Shown piece by piece: positions 17,886 through 25,768 of a DNA stretch of 64,000 nt. Source of the stretch: Actinomycetota bacterium. Its GTDB lineage: Bacteria > Actinomycetota > CADDZG01 > JAHWKV01. Position numbers and translations under genes: made by a program. The stretch lies in the NCBI GenBank assembly GCA_030447305.1, contig JAUJPC010000002.1:314815-378814 (forward strand), written 5' to 3'. The notes beneath the pieces were generated by a model. It was not told the DNA's origin. It saw only the letters and a list, made by a program, of their open reading frames with translations, and did no database searches. Numbering within the stretch: position 1 is the stretch's first letter; each line of letters starts with the position of its first letter.

Positions 17886-17914
17886 ATCTTCCCCCAGGGG
17901 TAGAGGGGTGTCAA
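17886..17914 (-). promoter_or_regulatory. ilvBNC-leuAB promoter
   Basis: On the minus strand TTGACA (17909-17914), a 17-nt spacer and GAAGAT (17886-17891) form a good sigma-70-type promoter. The predicted start near 17879 lies about 24 nt before the leader-peptide GTG. Confidence 0.65.
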
Positions 17915-17945
17915 GCAATCCGGGCGCCGACCGGCGCCGCTCTGG

Positions 17946-17951
17946 AATAAT
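17946..17951 (+). promoter_or_regulatory. putative -10 (AATAAT) of a leaderless Gfo/Idh mRNA
   Basis: AATAAT matches TATAAT at five of six bases and lies 7 nt upstream of GTG 17959, with no Shine-Dalgarno between. Confidence 0.4.
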
Positions 17952-17958
17952 TCCCTCC

Positions 17959-18999
17959 GTGAACAGACGCCCCATAAAGATAGCGGTTGCCGGAGCAGGT
18001 TACGGCAGGAAGGTGGCACTGCCCGTTTACCGGGAGATGGAGGAGTTTGAACCGGTCGCGTGCTGGTCCCACACCCCCGCGCGCGCCCGCAAGCTGGCGG
18101 ACGAGTTCGGGGTGGAGCTGGGGACCTCCGATTTCGACGAGCTGCTCTCCGTTCCCGGCCTGGAGGCGGTTCATGTGGCCACTCCGGTTGTCACCCACCT
18201 TCCTTTTGCTCGAGCGGTTACCGACCGGGGCATGCACCTTCTATGCGAGAAGCCGCTGGCCGAGAACCTGGCAAGTGCCCGTCAGATAGCCGAGGCGGTT
18301 CGCTCGGCGGGCGTGGTCGGCACGGTCGGGTACTCCCTGCGAATGAAGCAGACCCGGCGGCGGGTCATCGAGACGGCCCGGGAGGTCGTGGGGAACCCAC
18401 GGATGGTCTCCATTTCTCTGGTGCACTCAGACCATGCCCATTCCGAGTCACGGCCCTACACCTGGGTCCACGACGCCAGCCTGGGGGGTGGACGCCTGCA
18501 GGGTTACGGAGTGCACGACCTGGACCTTCTTCTGGCGATCTTCCCGGCGGTCGAGGCGGTGGTTGCGGCATTGGAGGTCGGCGTTCCGATGCGGATATCG
18601 GACGGCGGGCAGATGCGGCGGGTAACGGCCGAGGACGCCTATGGAGTCCTCCTGCGTTTCAAAGGGGGCGGCTTGGGTGTCGTCACCCTGGTAGCCACTG
18701 CCCGGCACGGCCGCAAGGACCTGATCGAGATCTACGGCGACGAAGGTACCGTCAGAATGGACTCCGACTTCCGTTTGTGGTCGGGCAGGGCGGGTGAGGA
18801 CCTGCAAGTCGAGGGGCCGCTCAGCAACGACTCGCAGGAGGCCTTCAAGGAGGTGGCTTCTAACTTCTGGCTGTCTGTACGTGAAGGGAGGCCCCCGAAC
18901 CCTTCGTTGGAGGAGGGGTTGAGGGTGCAGGCGCTGTTCGATGCGATCAAGATCGCCGACAGCGAGCGGCGCTGGGTTACGCCCGAGCCCGTCGCTTAG
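17959..18999 (+). CDS. Gfo/Idh/MocA family oxidoreductase
   Basis: This 346-aa NAD(P)-dependent sugar or inositol dehydrogenase-like protein has an N-terminal Rossmann fold with AGAGYGRKVALPVY (11-24). The signature CEKPLAENL (EKP 97-99) marks the nucleotide/substrate interface, and a C-terminal alpha/beta substrate domain follows. GTG 17959 is chosen over the longer frame because the Rossmann strand begins at once and AATAAT lies 7 nt upstream. The next gene, a divergent triosephosphate isomerase homologue, begins 19 nt downstream, suggesting co-expression. The substrate cannot be read from sequence. Confidence 0.82.
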   Translation: MNRRPIKIAVAGAGYGRKVALPVYREMEEFEPVACWSHTPARARKLADEFGVELGTSDFDELLSVPGLEAVHVATPVVTHLPFARAVTDRGMHLLCEKPLAENLASARQIAEAVRSAGVVGTVGYSLRMKQTRRRVIETAREVVGNPRMVSISLVHSDHAHSESRPYTWVHDASLGGGRLQGYGVHDLDLLLAIFPAVEAVVAALEVGVPMRISDGGQMRRVTAEDAYGVLLRFKGGGLGVVTLVATARHGRKDLIEIYGDEGTVRMDSDFRLWSGRAGEDLQVEGPLSNDSQEAFKEVASNFWLSVREGRPPNPSLEEGLRVQALFDAIKIADSERRWVTPEPVA

Positions 19000-19018
19000 A
19001 CGCCACCTGTCCGGCACC

Positions 19019-19756
19019 ATGAAGTACCTGATCGCCAACTGGAAGATGTACACCACCACCACCGAGGCCGTGATGCTGTTTGCGGATATCCAACAGGGCC
19101 TCCGCCAGCGAGCCGACGCAGGCAAGGTGATGCCGCTGCCTATCATCTGTCCCCCGTTTCTGTCCCTGGCTCTCATTCGAGCCTTCCTTGACCATGCGCT
19201 GACCCGTTTGGGTGCCCAGAACTGCCATTGGGAGCCGGACGGCCCGTACACGGGCGAGATCTCGGCCCCAATGCTGAAGGAGCTCGTGGACTACGTGCTG
19301 GTCGGCCACAGCGAGCGCCGGGCCGCTGGGGAGACCGACGAGCAGATCGCTAACAAGGTGGCAGCCGTTGCCGAAGCGGGCCTGATTCCGATCCTATTTG
19401 TCGGTGAGGAGGAGCGGGCCACCTCTGCAGCCTCGCAGAGCGAGAAGCGGCTGATCGCAGGGCTTTCCCGTGCCAACGTCGAAAAACATCCGATCCTAGT
19501 TGTCTACGAGCCGACCTGGGCGGTTGGAGCCGACCGGCCGGCGGATGTCACCTATGTCGGCGAGGTGGTCGAGTACCTCAAGGCCCGGATGGGTGATATG
19601 GGCGTCCCACACCCAGAGGTGATTTACGGCGGGACGGTCACGGCTGAAAACGTCCGGCAGTTTGCGGATCTGAAGATCCTCGACGGTGTTGGAGCGACCC
19701 GTGCCAGCCTGAACTCGGGCAATTTCCTGGCGATGGTCGATCAACTGGGTGCCTAG
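19019..19756 (+). CDS. triosephosphate isomerase-like protein, altered phosphate-binding loops
   Basis: This 245-aa TIM barrel keeps the catalytic set N7/K9 (ANWKM), H97/E99 (GHSERR) and E164 (YEPTWAVG), so an enediol isomerase chemistry is expected. It departs from glycolytic TIM where phosphate is gripped. Loop 6 ends GAD instead of GTG (170-172), loop 7 is YGGT rather than YGGS (203-206), and the loop 8 Gly-Gly is replaced by Ala-Thr-Arg (226-228). CVGE is FVGE. It lies beside an oxidoreductase rather than in a gap-pgk-tpiA cluster. It may be a specialised isomerase, or a divergent true TpiA if no other copy exists in the genome. Confidence 0.75.
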   Translation: MKYLIANWKMYTTTTEAVMLFADIQQGLRQRADAGKVMPLPIICPPFLSLALIRAFLDHALTRLGAQNCHWEPDGPYTGEISAPMLKELVDYVLVGHSERRAAGETDEQIANKVAAVAEAGLIPILFVGEEERATSAASQSEKRLIAGLSRANVEKHPILVVYEPTWAVGADRPADVTYVGEVVEYLKARMGDMGVPHPEVIYGGTVTAENVRQFADLKILDGVGATRASLNSGNFLAMVDQLGA

Positions 19757-19836
19757 CGCGGTAGCGCCTAACGGGGGTGCGCCTTAGCCGGAGCGCCGCC
19801 TTGTTATGCTCAATGAACTTTCAAGAGGAGACCCAG

Positions 19837-21537
19837 ATGAGCGACAAACCGGATCTCAAGCCGCGCAGTGCCGATGTTACCGAGGGCGCCAAGCGGGCCC
19901 CGGCACGAGCCATGCTGCGGGCGGTAGGAATGCGGGACAACGACTTCCCCAAGCCAATCATTGCCGTCGCGTCCTCCTGGAACGAGGTCACGCCGTGCAA
20001 CCTGCACCTGGACAAGCTCGCCGACCGCTCCAAGGCGGGGGTTCATGAGGCGGGCGGCTACCCGCTGGAGTTCACCACCATCGCAGTCTCCGACGGCATC
20101 TCGATGGGGACCGAGGGCATGCGAGCATCGTTGGTTTCCCGGGAGGCAATCGCCGACTCGGTAGAGCTTATGGTTCATGCCGAGCGGCTGGACGGCGTGG
20201 TCACCATCGCCGGCTGCGACAAGAGCCTTCCCGGCATGGTCATGGCGGCCGTGCGGCTGAACCTGCCGTCGGTCTTCCTCTACGGCGGCACCATCATGCC
20301 GGGGCGCTTCCGCGGCAAGGACGTGACGATCCAGGATGTCTTTGAGGGAGTTGGGGCACACGCCGCCGGCAAGATGACCGATGCCGAGCTGCACGAGCTT
20401 GAGTCCAATGCCTGTCCCGGAGCCGGCTCCTGCGCCGGCCATTACACGGCCAACACCATGGCGGCTGCGGTGGAGGCCATGGGCCTGTCGCTGCCCGGAA
20501 GTGCCTCGCCTCCGGCCATCACCGAACGGCGGGCGGAGTTCGCCTTTCAAAGCGGCATGGCCGTCGTCGAGCAGTTGAAGCTCGGCATCACGGCACGGGA
20601 CATCGTGACCCGCGAAGCCATCGAGAATGCCATCACCATCGTCATGGCCACCGGGGGATCGACCAACGCCGTTCTGCACCTGCTGGCCATCGCTCACGAA
20701 GCCGGCCTGGAGCTACAAATCGACGACTTCGACAGGATATCCCGCCGGGTCCCCCACATCGCCGACCTCCGGCCCGCCGGTCGGTTCATCATGGCCGACT
20801 GGGACCGGGTGGGCGGCGTCCAGGTGGTCATCCGCCAGCTGCTGGAGGCGGACTTGCTTCACGGTAACGCCCTGACCGCCAACGGGAAGACTCTGGCCGA
20901 GAACGCAGTGGGGGCAGGCGAGCCCGACGGCGAGGTCGTCCGGCCGATGTCGAAGCCGCTTCACCCCACCGGAGGCACGGTAATCCTCAAGGGGACGCTG
21001 GCGCCCGACGGTTCAGTTTGCAAGGCTGCCGGCTTGGAAGGTGCCGACGCAATCCGCGGACCCGCCCGGGTGTTCAACTCGGAGGACGATGCTTTCGAGG
21101 CCGTGGTCACCGGACAGATTCGTGCGGGCGATGTGGTCGTGATCCGCTACGAGGGTCCCAAGGGCGGGCCCGGCATGCGGGAGATGCTGGCCGTCACCGG
21201 TGCGATATTCGGCGCCGGTCTGGGCAGAGACGTTGCCCTGATCACCGACGGACGGTTCTCAGGTGCCACTCATGGGTTCTCGGTGGGCCACGTGGCCCCT
21301 GAGGCCGCCGACGGGGGGCCGATCGCTCTGGTCATGGAAGGCGACGAGATCGTTCTCGACGTGCCCAACCGAAAAATCGACCTGCTGGTGGACGACGAGG
21401 AGCTCAGCCGGCGGCTCGCCGCCTGGAACGCTCCGCCTCCCAGGTACGCCACGGGAGCCCTGGAGAAGTACGCCCGCACGGTCGGCAGCTCGGCCCGGGG
21501 GGCCGTTACGACGGCGTGGGTACCGCAGTCCAGCTGA
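19837..21537 (+). CDS. ilvD: dihydroxy-acid dehydratase
   Basis: This 566-aa IlvD/Edd-family iron-sulfur enzyme makes the 2-keto acids preceding valine and isoleucine. Cluster-binding cysteines lie in [23 protein letters not shown] and [17 protein letters not shown]. The C-terminal [20 protein letters not shown] is typical of true IlvD rather than sugar-acid dehydratases. ATG 19837 is chosen because AGAGGAG precedes it and homology ([20 protein letters not shown]) starts there; an in-frame earlier ATG exists. It complements the ilv-leu operon a few kb away. Its stop lies 3 bp from the stop of the convergent Clp-N gene. Confidence 0.96.
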   Translation: MSDKPDLKPRSADVTEGAKRAPARAMLRAVGMRDNDFPKPIIAVASSWNEVTPCNLHLDKLADRSKAGVHEAGGYPLEFTTIAVSDGISMGTEGMRASLVSREAIADSVELMVHAERLDGVVTIAGCDKSLPGMVMAAVRLNLPSVFLYGGTIMPGRFRGKDVTIQDVFEGVGAHAAGKMTDAELHELESNACPGAGSCAGHYTANTMAAAVEAMGLSLPGSASPPAITERRAEFAFQSGMAVVEQLKLGITARDIVTREAIENAITIVMATGGSTNAVLHLLAIAHEAGLELQIDDFDRISRRVPHIADLRPAGRFIMADWDRVGGVQVVIRQLLEADLLHGNALTANGKTLAENAVGAGEPDGEVVRPMSKPLHPTGGTVILKGTLAPDGSVCKAAGLEGADAIRGPARVFNSEDDAFEAVVTGQIRAGDVVVIRYEGPKGGPGMREMLAVTGAIFGAGLGRDVALITDGRFSGATHGFSVGHVAPEAADGGPIALVMEGDEIVLDVPNRKIDLLVDDEELSRRLAAWNAPPPRYATGALEKYARTVGSSARGAVTTAWVPQSS

Positions 21538-21540
21538 TCT

Positions 21541-22058
21541 TCAGCTTGCCGCCTTCATAACGTCGAGCACTCTGCGCTTCACCCGTTGAGGCTCCAGGCC
21601 CACCGCCGATAGAGCGTCCTTGACGGTCGGGCCCGCGTCCAGAACGCCCAGCAGGATGTGGCCGTCCTCGATCGTCTTGGACTTGAGAGCCAGGGCGTGT
21701 CCCAGCGATAGCTCAAGGGCTTTCTTAGTATCGCTCGTAAAGGGGATGTGCCCCTTGTGTGCACCACTCCGGGCCCACGCCCCCTTTCCGAAACTGCGTT
21801 CCACCCGGCTTTTTACCTCGTCCAGGTCGATGCCGAGCTTGGCCAGCAGTGCGCCATCCTGGGTATCGATGGCGGCCGTCAGCGCCTCCCGGGTGGCTCC
21901 CAGCTCGGATAGGACCGCAGCTGCAGACTAGTCTCGGGCGCCGTGGCAACAGCGAGCAAGAGGTGATCGGGCCGGATCCTATCGTCCCCATGCCGGCCGG
22001 CAATCTCAACGGCCGTGCTGACGACGCTTAGCGCCTGCTTGGTGAATCTCTCGAACAT
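21541..22058 (-). pseudogene. Clp N-terminal domain protein, apparent 1-nt frameshift
   Basis: ATG 22058 follows a strong TTAGGAGG and reads MFERFTKQALSVVSTAVEIA..., a ClpA/ClpC N-domain repeat, up to about 21925. There it leaves frame and stops. The other frame continues the domain at once (AAAVLSELGATREALTAAID...) and carries a second Clp-N-like repeat (IPFTSDTKKALELSLGHALA) to the stop at 21541. Adding one base near 21925-21926 restores a ~172-aa stand-alone Clp-N protein. Whether this is mutation, sequencing error or programmed frameshifting cannot be told from here. Its 5' end overlaps the HTH gene by 53 bp, so the two are coupled. Confidence 0.75.
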
Positions 22059-22278
22059 CCCTACCTCCTAACTTGCGGCCGTGCTTGCGATGCACCGTCT
22101 GCTTGGTGACTCCGAGGGCTCCGGCGATCTCCTCCCAGGACCATCCCCGGTCGCGGGCGCGCTCAACGTGAAGGTCCTCCAACCGGTCCAGCGTCCGGCG
22201 CAGGGCCGCAATTGCCCGAAGACCGTCACCGGGATGATCGTCAGTCGCCGCTACAGCCATCTTCCTCAATTCGTCCAT
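22006..22278 (-). CDS. small helix-turn-helix regulator paired with Clp-N gene
   Basis: This 90-aa protein has an N-terminal helical region rich in Leu/Arg (LRAIAALRRTLDRLEDLHVE) and a clear HTH at about 46-66 (WSWEEIAGALGVTKQTVHRK), of the sigma-70 region 4 or Fis-like type. ATG 22278 has no Shine-Dalgarno, but a -10 lies 6 nt upstream, so the mRNA is probably leaderless. A perfect palindrome over that -10 suggests autoregulation. It overlaps the Clp-N gene by 53 bp in a different frame. The role may be control of protein quality genes, which is inference from the pairing. Confidence 0.75.
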   Translation of the reverse strand: MDELRKMAVAATDDHPGDGLRAIAALRRTLDRLEDLHVERARDRGWSWEEIAGALGVTKQTVHRKHGRKLGGRDVREIHQAGAKRRQHGR

Positions 22279-22281
22279 GGC

Positions 22282-22314
22282 GTCAGCATAGGCTGACAAA
22301 CGCATCTTTGACAA
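22282..22314 (-). promoter_or_regulatory. HTH/Clp-N promoter with palindromic operator
   Basis: On the minus strand, -35 TTGTCA (22309-22314), an 18-nt spacer and -10 TATGCT (22285-22290) precede ATG 22278 by 6 nt. The perfect inverted repeat GTCAGC-N4-GCTGAC (22282-22297) covers the -10, a typical position for an autorepressor site. Another GCTGAC half-site is at 22320-22325. Confidence 0.55.
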
Positions 22315-22389
22315 CACATGCTGACGAATCCAGCCGTTGTATGTCGGTGGCGACCCCTAAAATTGCGGCATGAGTTGGACGCACCTGCT

Positions 22390-22935
22390 ATGACGCCGCC
22401 TGAACAAACCGCCTTGCCCGATGCCAGGGCAGAGTTCTTGCCCGAGATCGAAGTACGTCGGTCGGAGCGTCGTCACCGTACGGTTTCGGCGCGTCTCAAA
22501 GACGGCAAGCTGGTGTTGTACCTCCCTGCGTCCATGTCCCAAGCCGAAGAGGCCCGCTGGGTGGAGACGATGACGAAGCGGTTTAAGGCCCGCAGTCTCC
22601 GGCGCACCCTGAACTCGGACGGCGAGCTCCAGCGGCGGACGGCCGAGCTGAACCGGCTTTACTTCAACGGCCGCCTGAGGTGGTCTTCGCTGCAGTACGT
22701 GACCAACCAGAACATGCGGTACGGCTCATGTTCTCCCCGGGAAGGCACCATACGGATCTCGTCGGCGCTGGCGGAGATGCCTCGATGGGTTCGGGATTAC
22801 GTGCTGGTGCACGAGCTGGCCCACCTGGTGGAAGCCAACCACTCCCCGGCCTTTTGGACTCTGGTGAACCGTTATCCGCTGACCGAGAGAGCAAGGGGCT
22901 ACCTGATAGCGAAGGGGTTGGAAGAGGAGGGTTAG
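22390..22935 (+). CDS. SprT/YgjP-like zinc metallopeptidase (M48-type)
   Basis: This 181-aa protein carries the zinc motif [16 protein letters not shown], with an HExxH pair and a third His, preceded by the family-typical [22 protein letters not shown]. The start is uncertain: ATG 22390 or, in the same frame, ATG 22318. A TAAAAT (22358-22363) could be the -10. An mRNA from there would begin with a seven-codon frame (MSWTHLL) whose stop overlaps ATG 22390 as ATGA. It is convergent with the next gene, overlapping 4 bp. Its substrate is unknown. Confidence 0.78.
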   Translation: MTPPEQTALPDARAEFLPEIEVRRSERRHRTVSARLKDGKLVLYLPASMSQAEEARWVETMTKRFKARSLRRTLNSDGELQRRTAELNRLYFNGRLRWSSLQYVTNQNMRYGSCSPREGTIRISSALAEMPRWVRDYVLVHELAHLVEANHSPAFWTLVNRYPLTERARGYLIAKGLEEEG

Positions 22936-23237
22936 GAGAGAAGTTTCTTGGCCCGGTCCTCGATGAGGCTTTTCGCCTTGCCTTCGAAGCGGCCGGTGCC
23001 CGGTGGCATCGAGCCCCGGATCTGGGCGCTTGAGGTGTTAACCAGAATGGTGCCGGAGAGCTTGAACATCTTCAGCTTCAAGCTGAAGTCGCACTTGTTG
23101 CCGTTCCACCGCTCGGTGACGTTGCCAACCTGGCTTCCGTACTGGCTCTTGAGGTCGGCCACCAAGGACTTGATGCGTGAGAGCGCCTCCTCTTCCGAGA
23201 GTTGGTGCGGCACCGAGACAACGAACTCTTTGCCCAT
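22932..23237 (-). CDS. polyhydroxyalkanoic acid system family-like protein
   Basis: This 101-aa protein has the pattern [19 protein letters not shown], a central strand ([12 protein letters not shown]) and a C-terminal helix, resembling the small PHA-system (PHA_gran_rgn) family. ATG 23237 is chosen for its upstream AGAGGG. No PHA synthesis genes are nearby, so a granule role is not supported. It may act as a small lipid- or polymer-binding protein. Confidence 0.55.
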   Translation of the reverse strand: MGKEFVVSVPHQLSEEEALSRIKSLVADLKSQYGSQVGNVTERWNGNKCDFSLKLKMFKLSGTILVNTSSAQIRGSMPPGTGRFEGKAKSLIEDRAKKLLS

Positions 23238-23336
23238 CCGCCCTCTTTTCGTCCGACCGAACCCAGGGTTGCCGAGCTTTGTGACGGCCGGTCGGCAGTA
23301 CACCCACCCCCGTAGGTGTACAGCCTGTTGCGTAAC

Positions 23337-23600
23337 CTAGATGCGCCGCCGCCGGCCCATTCCGCCTTCGGCTGCGCCGATCAGCAGAACTGCGGCAACC
23401 ACCGCGACGATGAAGCCGATTACGTTTAGCTCAAAGATGTCTCCGCTTCCGAGGAAGCTAGCCACAAGACCACCGATGAGAGCGCCCACCACTCCCAGCA
23501 GCATGGTCATGCCGATGCCGAGAGCCTGCCTGCCCGGCTTTAAAGCCCGTGCCAGCGCACCGATGATGAGGCCTACTATCAACAATCCGATTATCTGCAT
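23337..23600 (-). CDS. GlsB/YeaQ/YmgE family membrane stress protein
   Basis: This 87-aa protein with three hydrophobic helices matches the transglycosylase-associated / YmgE family (IIGLLIVGLIIGALARALKP, GMTMLLGVVGALIGG). Relatives are induced in general stress and their molecular function is unknown. AGGAG lies 6 nt before the ATG. Confidence 0.85.
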   Translation of the reverse strand: MQIIGLLIVGLIIGALARALKPGRQALGIGMTMLLGVVGALIGGLVASFLGSGDIFELNVIGFIVAVVAAVLLIGAAEGGMGRRRRI

Positions 23601-23745
23601 CCGTCACTCCTTGAGAGGTAGCCGACACCCGGGGTACTCCGGGCGTCTAGGGATTCCCCTTTAGGACCGAGTTCAACCGTGCCTCCTTCGAGGACGGCAC
23701 GCCCATACGGTGAGCAAAAGCGCTCAACTTTTTGGTCGACAGTAC

Positions 23746-24093
23746 CTAATCCTCCTTGCGCCTCCAGGAGGACTTCTTCTCCGGGATGATGCGGACCTGG
23801 GACTGCTCACTGCCGGTGCCCTTTGAGAGAATCTCGGCCCTGCCTGAGTTGAGAACACCCCACTTCGGTTTGCCGTGGATTAGAACCGACACCCTCGGAT
23901 CCCGCTGCAGGTTGCGGAGCTTTTTCGCGTTGGAGTCGGACTCGAACCGCAGGGCGCCCTCTTCCCACCGTACCCCTACGGGGACGCAATGGGGGTATCC
24001 GTCTCTGCCGTTGGTGGTCAGAACCCCAATGGTGCGGTCGGTCCGCTCCAGCTCCCATGGTTCGAACTCGGGACCGGCTGTTCGCTCACTCAC
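23746..24093 (-). CDS. short PPOX-class pyridoxamine 5'-phosphate oxidase-like protein
   Basis: This 115-aa protein from GTG 24093 (GAGGAGG 4 nt upstream, overlapping the preceding stop region) has a split-barrel flavin-binding N-terminal half: IGVLTTNGRDGYPHCVPVGVRW and a SNAKKLRNLQRDPRVSVLIHG strand-turn. It could bind FMN or F420. It is shorter than the common 130-150 aa, and the C-terminus is Lys/Arg-rich and non-conserved. It lies 9 bp after the VOC gene, in one operon. Confidence 0.75.
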   Translation of the reverse strand: MSERTAGPEFEPWELERTDRTIGVLTTNGRDGYPHCVPVGVRWEEGALRFESDSNAKKLRNLQRDPRVSVLIHGKPKWGVLNSGRAEILSKGTGSEQSQVRIIPEKKSSWRRKED

Positions 24094-24102
24094 CCGACCT
24101 CC

Positions 24103-24537
24103 TCAATGCACGTCGTTTCGGCCGCGGGCGATGACCTCGACCTCGTTGCCCTCGGGATCATCGACGTAGAAAGTTCGCACGTCCTTGAGAACCGGGTGTA
24201 CGCCTTGCCGGGTTTCCAGGCCCGCCCGGCGACAAGCTTCCTCGAGCTCATCGTATCGGGCGGGATTGACCGCAAAGGCCAGGTGATGAAGAACCCGGGC
24301 CGGCCTGTCTGCGGGAAACGGCGGCGCTTCGTCGGGGTGCGGGAACAAAACGATCATCTCCGGCACTCCGCCGGGTCCAATTCCGGCACTCAAGAACTTT
24401 GCTCGGAAATCCGGCTCCGAGATCATCTGTAGCCCGAACAGGTCGCGGTAGAAGCGAAGGGCGCTGTCCATGTCGCGGGTCCACAGCACGATCTCAGAGA
24501 TGCCGAGGACCGCACGATCGGAAGGAGGATCGGTCAA
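24103..24537 (-). CDS. VOC family (glyoxalase/dioxygenase-like) protein
   Basis: This 144-aa protein has the two beta-alpha-beta-beta-beta modules of the vicinal oxygen chelate superfamily: EIVLWTRDMDSALRFYRDLFGL, then HHLAFAVNPARYDELEEACRRAG and DPEGNEVEVIA, with His and Glu metal ligands. It starts with TTG and has no clear Shine-Dalgarno. The substrate is unknown. It forms an operon with the PPOX gene. Confidence 0.8.
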   Translation of the reverse strand: MTDPPSDRAVLGISEIVLWTRDMDSALRFYRDLFGLQMISEPDFRAKFLSAGIGPGGVPEMIVLFPHPDEAPPFPADRPARVLHHLAFAVNPARYDELEEACRRAGLETRQGVHPVLKDVRTFYVDDPEGNEVEVIARGRNDVH

Positions 24538-24570
24538 GCGAAACCTGGCGAACTTGAGTTCAGAACTTGC

Positions 24571-24711
24571 TCAGTGGCAGCCTTCGTGACCACATCCACA
24601 GTCGTGGGCTTCGTGGCCTTCGTGTGAGCCGTGCTGCTGGCAGTAGTCGCTGCAGTATCCGTCTTCCCGAGCTTCGCACATGCAACCTTCGTGACCGCAT
24701 TGCTGAGCCAT
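24571..24711 (-). CDS. bacterial metallothionein, 46 aa
   Basis: The peptide has eight Cys (5, 10, 12, 20, 24, 38, 40, 45) and seven His in 46 residues. The pattern is CGHEGCMC ... DGYCSDYC ... DCGCGHEGC, as in SmtA-type prokaryotic metallothioneins that bind Zn, Cd or Cu. ATG 24711 follows a strong GAGGAGG with 4-nt spacing. The longer frame upstream lacks support. It is divergent from the TudS-DUF1722 gene. No ArsR/SmtB-type repressor is beside it. Confidence 0.85.
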   Translation of the reverse strand: MAQQCGHEGCMCEAREDGYCSDYCQQHGSHEGHEAHDCGCGHEGCH

Positions 24712-24796
24712 GCTGCCTCCTCGAACTCGACTGTACATCCTTAACGATACGACTCGGAGGGCCTTCAGGTCTAACCGCAAGCGGCCCGGATTCCGT

Positions 24797-24802
24797 TACG
24801 CT
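24797..24802 (+). promoter_or_regulatory. putative -10 (TACGCT) of a leaderless TudS-DUF1722 mRNA
   Basis: TACGCT lies exactly 7 nt upstream of GTG 24810 with no Shine-Dalgarno between. No clear -35. Confidence 0.4.
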
Positions 24803-24809
24803 GTGTCTC

Positions 24810-25754
24810 GTGCCAAAGGATGACGGCTCTCTCAAAATCGGCATCTCCGAATGCCTGCTGGGCGCGGAGGTGCGCTACGACGGCGGCCACAAGCGGAACA
24901 GCTTCGTAGTGGATCTGCTGGGCGAGGTGTTTGCCTTCGTGCCGGTCTGCCCTGAGGTGGAAGCAGGGATGGGGGTTCCCCGGGAACCGGTCCGACTCCA
25001 GGCCCTGGGGGGCCAAACTGGGATGGTGGGAACGGAGTCGGGAACCGACCACACCGAGTCGATGAGCCGTTTCATTGCAGGGAAGATGGCGGTCCTGGCG
25101 GAGGCGGACCTCAGCGGTTTCATCCTCAAGAGCGGGTCCCCAAGTTGTGGGATCGAAGTCGCCGTCGAGGGATCCGCCGGGCCCGAGGCCGGCCTGTTCG
25201 CCCGAGCGCTCAACGAGAGGCTGCCTCAGCTGCCGAAGATCGAAGAAACGGGCCTTAACGATGCCGAGACGCGCCAGAACTTCGTTGAGCGGGTATTTGC
25301 TTACGCCCGCCAGATGCGGTTTTTCGGCGAGGAGCGCAGCGTCGGGCAGCTGGTGATGGCGCACGCGCAGGCTAAGCTCCAACTGGACGCCCACAGTCCG
25401 GGCGTCCATGCCGAGATCGCCGATCTGTTCAAGAAGGCCGGGGAACTCTCCGACCAGGAGCTGAGAGCCCGGTATTTGACGCGGTTCATGGAGGCACTGG
25501 AGATTCCCGCCTCGCCCACCAGCCACTTCGCCGTGCTAAAGACGGTGTTCGACGGGGTTAAAAAGACCGTGGAACCTGCTGTCCAGAAGGAACTGGCCCG
25601 GGCGCTGCAGGATTACCGCCAGGGCAACGTTCCACTCAGTGTGCCGTTGACGCTGTTAAGGCACTACGTGCGAACCCAGGAGCACCCGCGCTTCAACCAG
25701 CAAACCTACCTCGAGCCGGAGCCCAAAGAGATGATTCTGAGGACCCGCGTGTAA
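24810..25754 (+). CDS. DUF523 (TudS-like) - DUF1722 (YbgA) fusion protein
   Basis: This 314-aa protein starts at GTG 24810. The N-terminal DUF523 domain (about 8-150) keeps three Cys, C15 (SECLLG), C47 (VPVCPEVEAGMGVPREP) and C113 (GSPSCGIE). In characterised thiouracil desulfidase TudS such Cys hold a [4Fe-4S] cluster. The C-terminal DUF1722 domain (about 190-310; KLQLDAHSPGVHAEI, PLTLLRHYV) is like E. coli YbgA. The fusion is a known architecture. A role in removing sulfur from modified bases is inference from TudS. The longer upstream frame is not conserved. Confidence 0.85.
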   Translation: MPKDDGSLKIGISECLLGAEVRYDGGHKRNSFVVDLLGEVFAFVPVCPEVEAGMGVPREPVRLQALGGQTGMVGTESGTDHTESMSRFIAGKMAVLAEADLSGFILKSGSPSCGIEVAVEGSAGPEAGLFARALNERLPQLPKIEETGLNDAETRQNFVERVFAYARQMRFFGEERSVGQLVMAHAQAKLQLDAHSPGVHAEIADLFKKAGELSDQELRARYLTRFMEALEIPASPTSHFAVLKTVFDGVKKTVEPAVQKELARALQDYRQGNVPLSVPLTLLRHYVRTQEHPRFNQQTYLEPEPKEMILRTRV

Positions 25755-25768
25755 GCGGCTCGCCGAGG

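Noticed and set aside
17612-17958. T-box riboswitch before ilvB
   Set aside because: No AGGGTGGNACCGCG-type T-box sequence; the leader peptide and hairpin explain the region.
19777-21537. IlvD as a sugar-acid dehydratase working with the Gfo/Idh and TIM-like genes
   Set aside because: Its N- and C-terminal signatures are those of biosynthetic IlvD, and it lies near the ilv-leu operon.
22318-22389. N-terminal extension of the M48-type peptidase from ATG 22318
   Set aside because: Residues are non-conserved in character and the likely -10 (22358-22363) lies inside it; kept as an alternative only.
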